64,000 bases of DNA from Nymphaea colorata (GCF_008831285.2 NC_045139.1:14490354-14554353), one strand, 5' to 3'. Shown: positions 38,116 through 51,894, counted from the first letter of the stretch. Notes: generated by a model not told the origin, from the letters alone. Made by a program: numbers and translations.

Positions 38116-39335
38116 CTTCTAGCTGCTTGAGCATAGACATACTTTTTTTGCTCAAGTAAGTTGATGTGAGATGGACTAGAAGATTTCGTTTGAATGACGG
38201 AAGGGCTACTAGCTGCACAAATATACGGCGGTGAAAACAAGGATGCAAATAAGAAGATGCAGAAAAAGGGCGTTCCAAAAAAATATTCATAATCCTAACT
38301 TCTAAATGTACAACACATAAATTTTGTGCACATATGTTCTTAAAAAAAAAAAAAAAAAAAAAACTGTAATATCATAAGAGTTCTAAATGTCCTTGGAAAG
38401 CAGGGGGCATTCCAGTCATTTTGAAACGCAGACAAGCAGACGCGTGTTAGGGCCGGAACATATAGGCTTCTCCGGACTGAGGCGACATTTGTAAGGAGAC
38501 AATATCTCAAATGTGCTTTCGAATCCGCATAAAATGATTTGGGAAGGGGGACAAACACGGTCCCACCGCCGTCCATCCATCTGACTCTACCTATCTACTC
38601 CCTAACCACATGCTACCTGACCGTCTACCTCACTGTACCTATCTATTCCCTCTCATTGCCCACCCACCAAAGTTATTTTCTTATATATATATAAGAAGAA
38701 AAGAGTTTAATTTAAAAAAATGAAAAATTTATCACTAAAAATACTCTAAACCATCATGGATGCTCTTCGAGTAACTTGTTTTTAACAAGCAATTTTTAAT
38801 TTTGAGCATCCAACAGATAGCACCACAAGATAGAAATCTTACCATAATGGTAAAGGGTCTTCACCCCAACTTTCTGCCGTATAAATGAGTTTACATGGCC
38901 TCTGTAATTATCTCATCTTTTTCTGTGGTAAATAAATATCTCATCAAGTACAGTGCGTTCACTAAGTTATGTTGCGGTTAGCTTGGCGGATTCCCGGAGA
39001 TTGCTTCGACCCCTTTTTCAACCAGAATCACCTTTTTCTTTTAATACTTTCTCATATAGGCATCATCTTTGTTTACAATTGAATGCTAAAGTAGCAAGCA
39101 TCTCTGTGGCTTTCCCTTTCTTTAATTGGGAAGTTGCAACGCATAAACCTATGGAGCTAAGAATAGACGGCTGAATTAAGCACGTCACTCCTACCCAACT
39201 TTTGGACTACACAACCGGCGGTGCATGCATTGACAGCAACACAGTGAATATTTGAACGAATGGCTGTAAATGGTAGCCGCTTTGCATCTTTTGCTTCACG
39301 TAAAATTTTTCCGGCGGTGCCGGGAAGTGGTTCGA

Positions 39336-39753
39336 CAGAGTGGCGGAGCCACAAATTTTTAGTTCCGCGACACTGTTTGTATATGTTTTAAAGTTAAATA
39401 AGACATGGTCCGGGAAATTCTAGATTGGCCTCCGTAAGTTTTAACTCGCGCATTGAACAAAATCTCTGAATTTTCTGCCCGGTCCAATTGAAACTCTACA
39501 ATTTTTAACAAATATCAGAACAATCAAACCTGCCGTGTTATTTCGCGAATTATCGTGCATGTAGAGCGCCAGAACCAATAATAGAGCTAGAAATTCCTGA
39601 TTGAGAAGTAGACCCTTCAAGAAATCAATGGCTGATAGTGTGTAAATAATTAAATGGCTAAACAAATGGTTATGGCCACTTCGCATGTGTAAAAAATAAC
39701 TTGTGTGGGGCAATTTGCCCACCGCAAGCCACACGCACCTCTCCAGTCGCCAC
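39336..39753. mobile_element. Possible longer relative of the MITE family
   Basis: The left end is CAGAGTGGCGGAGCCAC. Near the right end are GGGGCAATTTGCCCACCGCA and GTCGCCAC, whose complement starts GTGGCGAC. The interior is not alignable with the 178-bp copies, and no target duplication was identified. Confidence 0.3.
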
Positions 39754-40670
39754 AATACAAATATAGGTAAGGAACACGCTTTGACATTATCTTACTAATT
39801 AAAGTGTGGGGTGTGTAGTTAAAAGGTGCACCTATGCTGTTAGGTCTTGAGCGCTTGTGTCCAACACCCCAATCTGGACATGTGAGCAGCACACAAGTTC
39901 TTCTTTTGTGGCTTCTTTTATATAAATATTCCCAGTAAGAGGAAGGTTTCAGTTTCTTTGTGCTATTATATTCGATTGATTGCAAATTCGGTTTGAAACT
40001 TAAGATTTTCTTTGCAGATGATATCTTTCACAGAGCTTCAACTAGTTATATCTACGTCTCGGATTTAAATGCTTACCGATTCTCTCACTCTGATGCCACT
40101 CCTAGTGTGCTCTGGAACTTTCTCATCTTTTAATTCACTAGGCTTTTTAGGAGCCTTACCTCTTTTAAGTGCCTGCACCTATTTTTTTGACTATTTATTT
40201 TGTGACCTTACACTTGGTGCATGAAACTCTACCCCCTTTCATCTTTAGGCCCAAAGTTTCAAGTAAAGAATGCTAGGGTTTATGTAACATCATTATCCAC
40301 TATGGTTACTATATTTGGTTGGAAACCCTCCTTTTAAGTCTTTAATTTTTTAATGTTCCCGACAACTTTTTTCTGGGAAATAGAATAGATGAGACCCTAG
40401 GTTGGTATCCCCATGATTTGAAATGACAAACTAGCCCACAGTGCATCTCTAATTTGAGAAAAGGGGAGGATGGGATACGAGCTTTATCAAAGCATCAAAT
40501 GATACCTTCAAATCCTCATGTGCCTTTTGAATATTGATCGCCTGCATTACTTCTATTGTTAGGGTTGCCATATATCTGTGTCGTTGGGTTTTAGATCTGG
40601 ATCTAATGCTGATAATCAAGGTGGAACAGTTACTCTAATGTAGACACTACTGCAATCCTTTTGTCTTAGG

Positions 40671-40917
40671 TTGCGTTTGATTGTTTTGGATCTTAGATTC
40701 GGGACAGATTTTAGAAGCTTGGATTTGAGGTTTAAAAACCCTTGTTTGATGCACTCCCTTAGCCATTTCTCCCTTCTCCCATCTCTACGTTCATGCGTGG
40801 ATCTGAAATCCATGGATTTGAACATTCTCATGGAACTCAAAATCTAGGGTTCTTAAATCTGTAGTTTAATAAACCACAGATTTACTCAGCAAATCCGACC
40901 AAGGTCATCAAACACAA
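40671..40917. mobile_element. 247-bp MITE with 8-bp target-site duplication
   Basis: The terminal inverted repeats are TTGCGTTTGAT and ATCAAACACAA (10 of 11 pair). The flanking direct repeats are GTCTTAGG (40663-40670) and GTCTAAGG (40918-40925). The interior repeats words such as GATTTGA and AAATCCATGGATTT and has no coding capacity. The 8-bp duplication suggests a hAT-type element. Confidence 0.75.
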
Positions 40918-41689
40918 GTCTAAGGACTATCCACGGAGAGGGAATGTGTATGAAAGATATTAAAAAATGAAGAAGAAAACAAAGTGAGAGTAGAGGCAAC
41001 TTAGCCTAGTTCTTATCCGATTCTGCCGCTTTGCACGTGTGTCTAGGCGAGTTTGGACTGGGGAAATAAATGTATAGTGTCTCTACACGTGACAGTTGTC
41101 CCCCTTGACATCGAGAAGCGTATCAATCATTCATAAAGTGACACAGAGGCATAGCTTTTGATCGAATTTCTTCTTCTTGTGCGTGTATGTATTTTCACGT
41201 GGGGATCCATAGTTGAATCAATATACATGGATTGGCTTGGCTATAATCAGTTTACAAATAGTTTAGCTTGGACTTTACAATCCAAGTAGTGGTCTTGACC
41301 CGATTTTAGTGGCTCAAATGAAATGTCCTTGTTCTCAATTCAAAGGCTGAAACGAACCCTAGTGAATGAAAGATCTCAGCTTGAAAACAAAGCTCCGTTA
41401 AGCTGCTATGACGGGCGAAACGAAGCAAACATTAATCCAATGCAATAAGTTTGTTTCTTTGCAGCCAAATTTCTTGGCTACATCAGACAAAATAGATAGA
41501 AAAGGCAGTAGTACCTGAGGTTGGCTTTCAAGCAAACAGACTCGTCTGTACCCGAAAATTGCCCTAAAGCTTTTGCACATTGCACTTGTTGGAACTTGTT
41601 CGATTCCAAGGCCATACACCAACGTCCAACGACGTTATCCGCATTCCCTAAAACCAGAAATGATGAACGAGTTTGGTACTCGAGACGCG

Positions 41690-42660
41690 TCCTGTCGGTG
41701 TCAGTGTGACAACGACCCGGACACATCGTCGCCATCCCCTAGTGGGCCTACCGGGGTACTGGACCTGTGCACGAGGCCCATTGGACCACGGGTCTTGTTT
41801 GAAAGCGACCGGACCATGTCTGAGCCACGTCCGGGAGCAAGTTGAACAGGGCTCGAACTGACTCAACGTGCCCAGCTGAGTCAGCCCTACGGGTCTACCC
41901 CGTCAGGGCTAGCCCCTGCCGGCCACTGCACCGCCGGGCCAGATCTGGGTCTGGTCAGGACCGTATCCAGGTCGGATCCAAAAACCGAACAGGCGTCGCC
42001 CTCCGGCCTCCCCTACCCCACGTTGGGCTCCAGAAACAACGCGAGCTCATTGACACCCTTTTTTGGAGGACAGCTTCGTAAATTCGGTAGGACTCTACTT
42101 TTGCCTGCGTTACTGGTGAGAGGGACGCTTGAGAGGCGAGCGAAACGACGCTGCTGTCCTTGTACTTTTTGTCAATTGACGATCACGCCTTGATGGTGGA
42201 TCTTAGATCCGATCGCGGATCCACTTGAGAGACCTACGGCTTTGACAAACATCGATTTTAACATCCATCAGTGGCTTTCAGATTCACGAAAAATCTGAAA
42301 TCAGGAATTTTAGGTCGGAGGGAGGGAGGGGGTCCAACCTCTTCTATGATCTCATCTCTGCGGAAAGAGGCGCGCCATGGCCGAGGGTTTCGAAACTTTC
42401 GGCCAGTAACCCTCCGCAGTGGCCGATGGTTTCAGATTTTTTCCAAAACCGGCCGAGGGTTTCAGTATCGAAACCCTAGTGAGGGTTTCCGAAACGAAAC
42501 CCTCGGCCATGTCGAGGATTTCAGCAAAAATTTCGAGCTCACAAAGGGAGAGAGAGAGAGAGAGAGGGAGAGGGAGAAGAATCACCAGAGCCCCGACCCC
42601 GTCCGTCGTCTGGCCGTCGGATACCCACGACCGTCACCACCCCCACCGATCAGATGCCTA
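41690..42660. other. GC-rich segment of unknown origin, possibly transposon-derived
   Basis: The composition shifts abruptly from the AT-rich surroundings. GAGGGTTTC/GAAACCCTC words recur in both orientations at 42380-42500. The open frames lack recognisable domains. Confidence 0.3.
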
Positions 42661-43319
42661 AACTGAGACAGAGAAAGATAAAAAACCGATGAAATTAAAA
42701 AAAAAAAAACCCGATAAAGCAAATAACAAAGCAAACACGGCATGAAACAGGTCGTATTTTAAAAACCTTGGATCTTAGATCGGAAGATCCAAAATGGATT
42801 TAAGATCCTAACGCATCAAGCACAACCATATAGTTTAAAATGCATTGTTTTCATGTACCAACTTGTTTACATGCCGGAATTTGAACCATCTTTACCTCCG
42901 CAAGCGCTTATGCGAGTTGTTTTACTTGTGACGCGATTCGTCTAAACCGCTACTAAGGGCATAATCGTCCTATAAAAATTAAGGAAGGGTAGGAGCATTT
43001 CTGTTGGAAGAAAGCGGGGCCTCTCCGGACATTTTGTACCGTGCAAGGGGGGAGATATGACGTGTCGACTCGGGGTGTGACGCCGTAAGAAAACAGAGCT
43101 CGCCCCCCGCGAGCGGGAAAACGGGAGCAGAGAAAGAGAGGGAGAGGAGGAAGAGGGGTGAGGGGAGAAGCGGGAAGACTGGAGAGGACGAAGAGGAGAA
43201 TCAGGGAGAGAGAGCAGTGAGAGAGGGGAATTTGGATTTCCATTTTCTTGTTTTACAGAGCAAAGTATAAGTGTGGGAAAAGAAGGGGAATCCGGGGAGT
43301 CGGTCGGAGAAGGGCCGCG

Positions 43320-46300
43320 ATGATGAAGGCGTCGGATGGAATATACCGGTCGCCGCTCGACAAGCCCTTGAGGGAGCTGACGGAGGAGGACATCTCTCAG
43401 GTCACCCGTGAAGATTGCCGCAGATACCTCAAGGAGAAAGGTTCCGGCCCTTCCTCCCCCTGTTATGTTTTTCGCCTCACTTTTAGCGCTTTGGTTAGGA
43501 AGAACGGTAGATCGCGCTTTTTTTTCTTTCTATTGTTTTTCCGGAGACGGGAATGGCTGCGTCGTAGGGGATTCCGACGATCATCTTCTCATTGTCGTGG
43601 TTCTCTTTTCTTTGTGTTGTGAAGGAATGCGGCGGCCGTCCTGGAACAAGTCTCAGGCGATTCAGCAGGTGCTCTCTCTCAAATCCCTCTTCGAGACGTG
43701 GCCCGGGAAGCAGGAATCCGGCAGCCGGAAATCGCCGTCGATCGCATCCGGCGGACCATGCCCTCCGGATAGTGCCGGAGAAGGTGCAGCTAATCTTTCT
43801 GAGGTGAGTGTTCCTCTTATTTATTCTTTCCTTTACTGAATCTTCTCTGGCAAATGTTCTCTATCCAGATCGTGCAGTAGGCCGCGTTCCTTACTGCCGC
43901 TTCTTTTTTTTTTTTTTTTTTCCTTGACTTACTTTTTGTCGATTTCTTTTTCGGTCGTTCGATTTGTAGGGTTCGCGTTCCGGCAGAGACGACAGACCAC
44001 CCGTACAGACGGACTCGGAATCGCCGGCGGTGGCGCCGGAAACGTCGACGCAGCAGGCGCCACTGTTTCCGTTGTTTTGCCCCAGAGTAGCTGATCTACA
44101 AGGCGACAGATCGGCCGATGGCATCGGATTGTGGGAACCTGCCGGCGATGTCCCTAGGTGAGCCTTCATGTTATCCTCCCTCTTTTTCTCCTTTTTTTTT
44201 AAATAGTAAATTCGAGGTTGGGGTTCGTTACTGGGCGTTTTCTTGCGCTTTTTTATTCTCAAATTCTTTTCCAAATCTTTTTTTGCCCTTGTACCTTTTC
44301 TGCTTATGACGTTGGTATCCTTTGTGCCTCGTAAAGACCGACACCGCCTTCTGGTGCCGGACGGGAGGGCTGCTCAAGGCCGGTCATTGTTATGGCCACC
44401 CGAGCCGGTTTGCCGTCTCTGGCCGAGAGGGGATTATGCTGGCGCAAGGCTAGGGAATTTGAGAACCTTGCACTGAAAATGGCACAAGGTTACTAGTATG
44501 CGGAGTTCTTCCACTTGTGTGCGAGGGGTTGGACTTTAAATCATTCACGTTGAAGAATGTTTCACGACTTTCTTGCATAATCTAGTCGCAGCCTGCTTAT
44601 CTCCTGTTTCCTTTGTTCCCAATTTGAAATTTGACCCCGAGCTTAGTTTCAAGTAGATAAAAGAGAAAATGAACGGCATAGGAAGGGCGTCATAACTGGC
44701 AAAGATGGATGGAAAGCCGTTCCTGTAGCTGAAGCAGGGAAACGAACATTCTGGAAAAATGCTAGTGTAGTATAGGTGAGAAACGGGGAAATAATGTGGG
44801 TTTCCTTCTCACTACGACTTCGAGCCATCCAGCAGATAGATTTTGGGGATCTAGATATCGTCGTATATTATTGCAACGTTGCAAATCTGTCTGCCAAGTT
44901 TGCTTCTGCAAAACATAGAGAACTTCCTCGATATCCTCATGTTCTGCCTCATAATTTCATGCCCATATAATGCAGAAAGTGCGATAACTTTAGAAGCATG
45001 TCTATGTGGAAAACACCCTGACGTTAGCAGGACGCCGGGAAGCTTATATGTTTCCCGAGTTGTTATTTTATTATTCACGAGTGAGACGGTCATGAAAAGG
45101 ATTGCGAGTAGGTCTTACTGAGGATTCGTGAGAACAAGATCAGTGATCTTGTTTGTGGTGGGAAAAATATGAAAGAAGATGGTGTGCCCAATTCTTATCT
45201 GCCATTTGTAGAACTCGGGAAACCTGGTCGACTGTATCGGTGGACGATTGCTTCAAATGTCATTCTAATTCTCGGGTTATTATTGCGAGGTGTGATGTGT
45301 TCAAAACACATTTAGAGAGCTCCTGTGGACCTAGCCGCGTCCTGTTTTGCCCCGCGAAGTTACCAAGAGTTTAAAGTCTTTCGCCCCGAAGTTTTTTCCT
45401 AGGAAGGAGATCTAGTTGCGGGAAATTATTCCCAGCATAGTCACAGCTTCCACCTCCAAACTGGTCTCGCATTGTAAAAAGAAAAGGCCAAAACACTTTT
45501 GTGAGTACTTGCGCTTTTTGTGCAGAAAGGAGCAAGTTATTTGCCAACTTGCATCGACCAGTGACTTTGTTCAACAGTTCAGTAAGGATGGACCTGCAAT
45601 ATCAGGTGACTTCACCCTGTGGGACGCACTGGCACTGTTCGGACCTACCAAACTGCCTCACTGGGCCTACTCATTTCCCTTCTTTGTGATATAAAATGTG
45701 CTCCTCTTTTCTTATATTAGATATATTACAGCTATGCTTAATATGAGAAACGACTTTAGAGGAACCACTGTGTCCGTTACCAGTTTGTGCAAGCGGCCGT
45801 CGGGGGTATTAAACTTTCGATTTTCTGCAGCTTGAAATTCTTAGAACCCTATTTTGGAAGCTTTAAGGAGGCTCTTCTTCCGCTGCTCGGAGGTTGTCCA
45901 TAGAATAATGCTTATTCCTCTGCAGCACCGGGGGCCAGGGCAGTGTACTGCACTAACCAATGCCGGGTAACAGTGGCTTCCTTGAAATGGTCGCTTGGCT
46001 TACCCCTCACGGGAGGGTGACCCTCTTTCCTATTGAAGACGTCGAAGCACTATACGTTGCCCGGATGTTTGTTGTTGTGCAATAGATGCAAACGGATCGG
46101 ACTAAGTTCAGCAAAAAGCATGAGAAATTATAAAAGTCGGGTTCGTCAGTTGGGAATTCAGATTTTGATCTAGTTCGATGCAAGCACACACCCACGCACG
46201 CTGATATATACGAACTGAGTTCCTCCGCACATCCGGCCTCTCACGCACGCAGCACACGGCACGCGAGCGTCAGAGGCCTCATAAAGGTACCTCCCACTCA

Positions 46301-49300
46301 TTGTCAGATGGTGGGAGGTCAGATTAATGCCTTCACTGTTATCAACATTATAATGGGTAAAAGTTGTGTGCCCTGGATGAGGCCAGTTTGTAATCTTAAA
46401 TCAGCTATTGCTAGCTAAAGCCACGACCTAACTCTATTATTATTTTCCGTCCTTCTGTATTTCAGTTGGTGTCTACCTAACCTATTGGCGAATTGTTAGT
46501 TACCGATTTGGTCATTTCTTTTGTTGAATTCTCTTTTCCTGGTGGTGTTATTTGCAACTCTGCCAGATTTATTATAATTTATATGGGAAGGTGGGTGTAA
46601 GTGGCACCCATCCGTTCGCTAAAAAACGATAATTAAGTAACGTTCTCTGATCCATCGGTGCCGTAAATGAAAAGATTTAATAATATATGTTGGTCAACAT
46701 TTTAAGTTTCATTTTTTAGTTTATTTATCATTTGGATTTATCTTAAAGCCGCTGGAATGTTTTAGGTCGTGTTTGGTAGCCTCAGATCGTGGCTGGACTT
46801 CATGTTGAAATTCACAGTTTTAACTTTCATTTTTTAGTTTATTTATCATTTGGATTTATCTTGAAAAACCAAAACCCTCCACCATCGGCTGAGGACTTGA
46901 TACAATGAGAGAGAAAGACTCACCGTGGGAATCTGCCATGGCCTTCTTATCGGGTGGAGAGAATAGAGAGAGAAAAAAAAACAATACGCTTTACCATCGG
47001 CTGAGGGCTGAACAAAATAGAGATATACCCTCCGCCACCGGATAAGGGCAAAGAGAGAGAGAGAGAGAGAAAGAATGACTCACCGTGAGGCATCAGCTAT
47101 TCTCTTGTTCTTGTTTGGTAGAGAAGAGAGGAAAAAAAAAACGAAAACCATCATCGACCGCCATGTTTGAAAGAAATAGTAAAACTGTGAAACATGGTTG
47201 AGAGAAATCGTAAAACTGTGAGAAAACAAATGAGGTTTTTTATGACCTCGGTTTTTAACGAACGACGTTTTCTAAAACCTCAGTTCTTAAAAACCTTGAA
47301 TCTAAGATCCACGTCTCTGAAGTCAGCCCCAGTTCTTAAATGTGGTGCTATCAGACGCCACCTTGTGGTTTTGTTTTCCTCTCACCATGTCCAACTAAGA
47401 TGTACATTTTGGTGGACAAGCGACTATTGACCTTGGAATGGAGACAGGCGCGCACAAACACACACACACACACACATGCACGCACTTATACAGAGTGCTG
47501 ATAACGTACAATATATTGGCGGTTTGCACTTTTTCTTTATGTCGCTGTCTCAATGAAGCTGGAAAATAATTTGTAGATTATTTCATCGTTATTTGGCTGC
47601 ATAATTGACTATCCTGGACAGCCGATGATCCGAAAGTTATTAAACAAGCTATTTCAATTTGTTAGACATAATTGCATTCAGTCGCCTGCACTTTCGTCAT
47701 GCTCCTGGGGAACCAACCTCAGATAAATCATTTTCATCTCTTATGTGCTTGTGATGTCTTTCAAAAATGTCTTTCAAAAAGGAATATTTGTTTGGACGAG
47801 GCATGTCTGAAAAATGGGAGCGATGACAAACCCCAAAAAGGACAAATCCGTCTTCAATGAAAGTAAGCGGGACAAGTTTTCTGCTATTATTGGTGTACAT
47901 AAGAAGTTGCTATTTCTCAACCGTTTATATCACTTCTAAAACAGCTTCTTTCTTTTTGGTTTCTATCATGTTTGCCAATCGATCCCTCCATTCAACTGAA
48001 GTTTGCAAAACCCCAAACATGTCTCCCTTGTTATATTCCTGAACGAGTTTGTGTTTGCAAGTAGACTAAGCCCCGATCGGCTAAGTGGCTGGCACTAAGG
48101 CTTTAAGGCGGTCTGCTTCCTGATGGATGCCTCTGGACGACGAAACAACCGTGATGGTGGATAAGGCATGGTCCTTAATGGTGCTTCTTTTGCAGCACCA
48201 GATGACTTTGTGTCGTTGTCTCTCTCCAGTGCTGCGGGAAGGCCAGTTTTCAGTCGGTTCCTCTGCAGCTTGCAGTGGGCTCTTTCTTAAGATATTCGCC
48301 CATTTGCCAGCCGAGTGTTCATGATTTTAGTATCGTGTTGGTTTGTCTACTAGTTAGGATCGATGGGGCATTCTCATAGCCGGTCCCTCCACTCTAATAA
48401 AATTTGCGCTGGTTCGGTAGACCAAATTAAATTGCTTCTCTCTCCTCCCCTCCGCCTAACAGGAATTCCGTGCTTCTGGGATGTGCAGGTCCTCGACTAA
48501 GGAGAGCGCGACACAGATGACCATCTTCTATGGTGGGATGGTTAACGTCTACGACGACGTGTCGACAGAGAAGGTCGGTCCCCATCTTCCCTCGCCTTTT
48601 ATTCGTACGTCTTTTGCCCGCTCGCTGGATGCCAGTGGTTCATCTTGATGCGGCTTTCTTGTCCTCAGGCCCGATTCGTCATGCTGTTCGCGGACAGCCC
48701 CGACTGCATGCCCCACGTGACGGCGAGCCCCCACACCTCCGCCTTCCCCGCCAGGCGAACCAGGCCGCCCTCGCCCCCTCCAACGACCCTTCCCCCGCCC
48801 TCCGCTTCCTCGCCCACCGGTACGTTCCCACTCCCTAATGATATGGTACGTTCCCACTCTACACTGATTATAGAAGTGGGCCCCTTGACGGTGTCCTATT
48901 GTTAGGACGATGTAAAAGTCGAAATTGTCCCTTAATTGATTTCCCTGTGACGCCTCGCTTGACGCTCTTGTTCTCTCCAGATGGTCCCAAGACGAGGAAG
49001 GAATCGGTGCAGCGGTTCTTGGAGAAGCGGAAGGAGCGGTACGTCTTCCTCCCCACCTCTGACCAGCTTCGTTTACTGCACGAAACAGTTTCATTTTTCC
49101 ACTATCGCTTTTCCAACACCAGGGGACGGCTGAAGGTCGGGTGTGGCCGGCCGAAGTCGACGTCGGGACTGGAGTCCTATCTGACTCAGCAAATTCGGGA
49201 TTGCACTAGGAATACGAGATCCGGAACAGAAGATACATGCTCACCCACCAACCCGGTTCCGCCCTCAACGCCCAGCCGAAGCTGGTCCTTTAAGCCCGTA

Positions 49301-49508
49301 CTCTCCGGCGACCTCAATAACGACGACGGTATCGGTCTTCTCCTCCGACCTCCCCTCTTCCCCGTTCGGAAACTTTATCTCTTTCTCGATTTCTCCATGG
49401 CCTCTTTCTCCATTTCTGCCAACCCACCGTTTACCTTCGTCTTTGGCACTTTGATAATCGGGACATTTTTCCTTTTCGGGTGTAGAGTTTCAGGAGATCG
49501 CGACGTAG
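43320..49508 (+). CDS. PPD (TIFY4): PEAPOD / TIFY4 transcriptional regulator
   Basis: The eight exons are 43320-43440, 43625-43803, 43970-44157, 48489-48573, 48669-48819, 48981-49038, 49123-49328 and 49486-49508. All are GT-AG with consistent phases, giving 336 residues (Arabidopsis PPD1 and PPD2 are a little over 310). The N-terminal PPD domain (about residues 10-67) reads PLDKPLRELTEEDISQVTRE, then RRYLKEKGMRRPSWNKSQAI. The TIFY domain starts at residue 174 (TIFYGGMVNVYDDVSTEKA). A Jas-like domain (about 245-265) reads TRKESVQRFLEKRKER. Known role: PPD proteins recruit KIX8/9 through the PPD domain and NINJA/TOPLESS through TIFY, repressing meristemoid proliferation and so limiting leaf and seed size. 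Of two adjacent ATGs (43320, 43323), the first is used here. Intron 3 is 4.3 kb. The last exon codes only EFQEIAT and is the least certain. Confidence 0.92.
44158..48488 (+). other. Intron 3 of the PEAPOD gene, 4.3 kb
   Basis: It runs from GTGAGCC to ATGTGCAG. I find no coding domain inside. It holds GA runs (47048-47070), a CA run (near 47457-47480), and a 45-bp direct repeat at 46701 and 46819. Confidence 0.8.
46701..46865. repeat. 45-bp direct repeat, about 118 bp apart
   Basis: TTTAGTTTATTTATCATTTG with flanking CATTTT and GATTTATCTT occurs twice, separated by a segment containing GTCGTGTTTGGTAGCC. It lies inside PEAPOD intron 3. Confidence 0.8.
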
Positions 49509-51890
49509 GCATGACACGTGTGTCCTCGGGTTCTTAATAGCGCGGATCCCCGCGGTTGGAACAGTATGACGTCGCCTCAGGAGTGTACGGCTTCTTCCTC
49601 GGAGACCATCTCTTATCGGGTAGCGCGAAAGCGTTTCTGTTTTTCCTCCTGTTTTTTTGACTGAACTGGGGGCCCCAGCCCGCTGCAGAAAGGGGGTTGT
49701 CCGTTCCTGCTCGCCCTGGGAGTGAAGGGATTCGGCTGTCCAGAATGTGGATCACGGACGCGGCCCCTCTTCCGTTTGTTTTCTAAGTTCCGACTTGTGA
49801 CGCACAGCGTCTCCCAATGCCCTGTATTTACTTCGTTCCTCCTCACTGGTTAGTTTTTCCCTTCTTTTTGCCTTGTTCATTTCCCTCTTCCTGTTTCCTT
49901 GTTCTTCATTTTTCAAGTGAAGTTGCCAAAGCACAGACCTGGTAGGTATTGGGCCAGTAGGTGGTCAGAGAGACGTAGCTGCCTTGAGTCTTGATAACCG
50001 AGATCTGGACGATGTACTTGGTTTCGCAGATTTCCTTTTCAGTGAAGTTGTCTCCAGCAATTGGGCCCGGCAACGGTGAATGCGTCCTGCCCAGCTGACT
50101 TGTTTCTACAGGTCCAAACATTGCTAACCTTCTCTATCCCGAACCAATTCTCTTGCGGAAATGGAAGTGGCGATTCCAGCCGGCTTTGTCTAACCGGGTT
50201 CTACAGTTGTCTAATGTGACTGTCGTAGTGTTGTTAAGTTCCCGGCCCTGTTTGGATCACATAGAAATAGCACAGGCCTGAATGTCGGTACCTTATTTCA
50301 CGTAGAAATAGGGGCACAGACCTAAATAGCAGGCCTTGGTTCAAGTGGATGAAGAACACGAACATAGTGCGTTTCTAAAATATTTTGTACGGAACAACGA
50401 GTAATGGGCCATCGTACCTAATTTTTCTGGCTCGATAAAGTCAATTTCGTTCCTGAAACATCCAACTTTCAATGCCTTTTCATACATCAAAAATGTCCCC
50501 TACCAGTGTTCTTTGACAGGCAGTTTAGGATAACGTTAAAAAGAGAGAGAGAGAAAAAACAGCATCAGCATTGCGTGAAGGGTCTATTGAAAAGGGTTGA
50601 ATAGCACAAAAAAATTTAAGAACCTTGGCTTTAATCCTTGACATGGTGATCGTAATAAGTTATTCTTGATGAAGTATGCGTTTCGTGTACATAATTGATG
50701 ACCACTTATGTACAATTGGTGGGAGGTGATGTCAATCGATGTGAAGAAAGCTTCGGATCATATCTCAACCCTGCAGTTTTCTTGTATGAACTTTTCTCAT
50801 AGTGTTGCCCTAGTAACGTTTGACATTCTTACCACACTGGCGGGTACTAGTTCTTGCCACTAAATTAAAGAAGAAAAGGTTGTTAACATGTGATGTTGCA
50901 AGTCAATCATCTTGAACTTCATTACCTAGTCTGATTTTGTTATTGGCTCATTTCGGCTGAAACACATTGTGCCGCATCAATTCCTTATAAATTGGCTACT
51001 GTGGTCTGGCCGGGATTGTTTAGCTAATGAACGGAACCGAACCTATTGAAACACAGATTGTTGATCTGGACCGTCCCTCCTAAACAAACCAACACGTTCG
51101 CTGCCTGAAAATGGGTGGATAAGAACTAGTCGAGGTGATAGAATCCGTCCACAATGAACTTGGTAGTTGATCATTTTTGCTCTTTTGGGCATTTTCGGTG
51201 GCACCGTTCATTTTATAATCGCTTTCGGTTTTATCCGCCGTTAGAGAGAGCAGGAAACGCACTTCAATGCACCTTGGTTAGACAGGATATCTCCCAACCC
51301 TGTCAAAGCTTGATCGACATTTTGGGATTCATTTAGTTGACTCCACTGCTCATAATAGCAAACTGCCTATGTTTTCCCTTTTTGCCAAATTCAGAATGTT
51401 CTGCAGGCTTTTGGTGTTTGGGAAGATGACAATGGGAAGCGTCGTAGTTCTCAACTGCTACCACAAAGTTTGGCCTGAAACCTTTGTTTGGGAGCATGCT
51501 GTATGGGTTCGGTCGGACTCTGTGAGTCCAGAATCAGTCTCTGCCAAAATCAAAGACGTCTTGTGTGTTGGGTTCAATGTTTTTGCTCTGACACTTGAGT
51601 CTTTATTATCTCTGATCGAATGCGGGAGAGATTCGAATCCGTAATATTGTGCAAGTGTTTGCAGTTTTTCGAAGATGGGATTGCGAGAATCCAGTTAATC
51701 GGACAAGACCTGTGCCTAGAAATCTAAGGAGCGGATCTGGTCGTATCTGTTACCCCGAAACTGGCCCAATCTGGAATCATTTATAGCATCAGCTCTAGCT
51801 GGAGAAAATCAGATGCCTTTTTTTCCCTTCCTGGCTTGATGGATAGCCCTTCCAATCAGGGATCCTGCCCGGAGGACGGACAATGAGGAT
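49509..51890. other. Intergenic, 3' of PEAPOD
   Basis: It presumably begins with the PEAPOD 3' UTR. No supported gene and no clear element was seen. A short GA run lies near 50541-50554. Confidence 0.55.
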
Positions 51891-51894
51891 AATG

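Larger units (their letters stand above)
35825..43000. other. Intergenic, repeat-rich
   Basis: No supported gene. It contains MITE fragments (37735-37831, 37980-38115), a diverged candidate (39336-39753), a complete 247-bp MITE (40671-40917), a 21-base A run (38341-38362), and a GC-rich composite segment (41690-42660) with a GA run at 42548-42565. Confidence 0.6.

Noticed and set aside
41842..42081. Arg/Pro-rich frame in the GC-rich segment
   Set aside because: Overlapping frames exist on both strands because GC-rich DNA has few stops, and no domain was seen.
48899..49537. 212-codon plus-strand frame across the 3' part of PEAPOD
   Set aside because: It only partly coincides with real exons 6 and 7. 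The rest is intron read-through with no family match.
51625..51645. tRNA-like GATTCGAATCC word
   Set aside because: It resembles a T-loop, but no acceptor stem, anticodon arm or D arm could be built around it. No tRNA gene was supported anywhere in the window.
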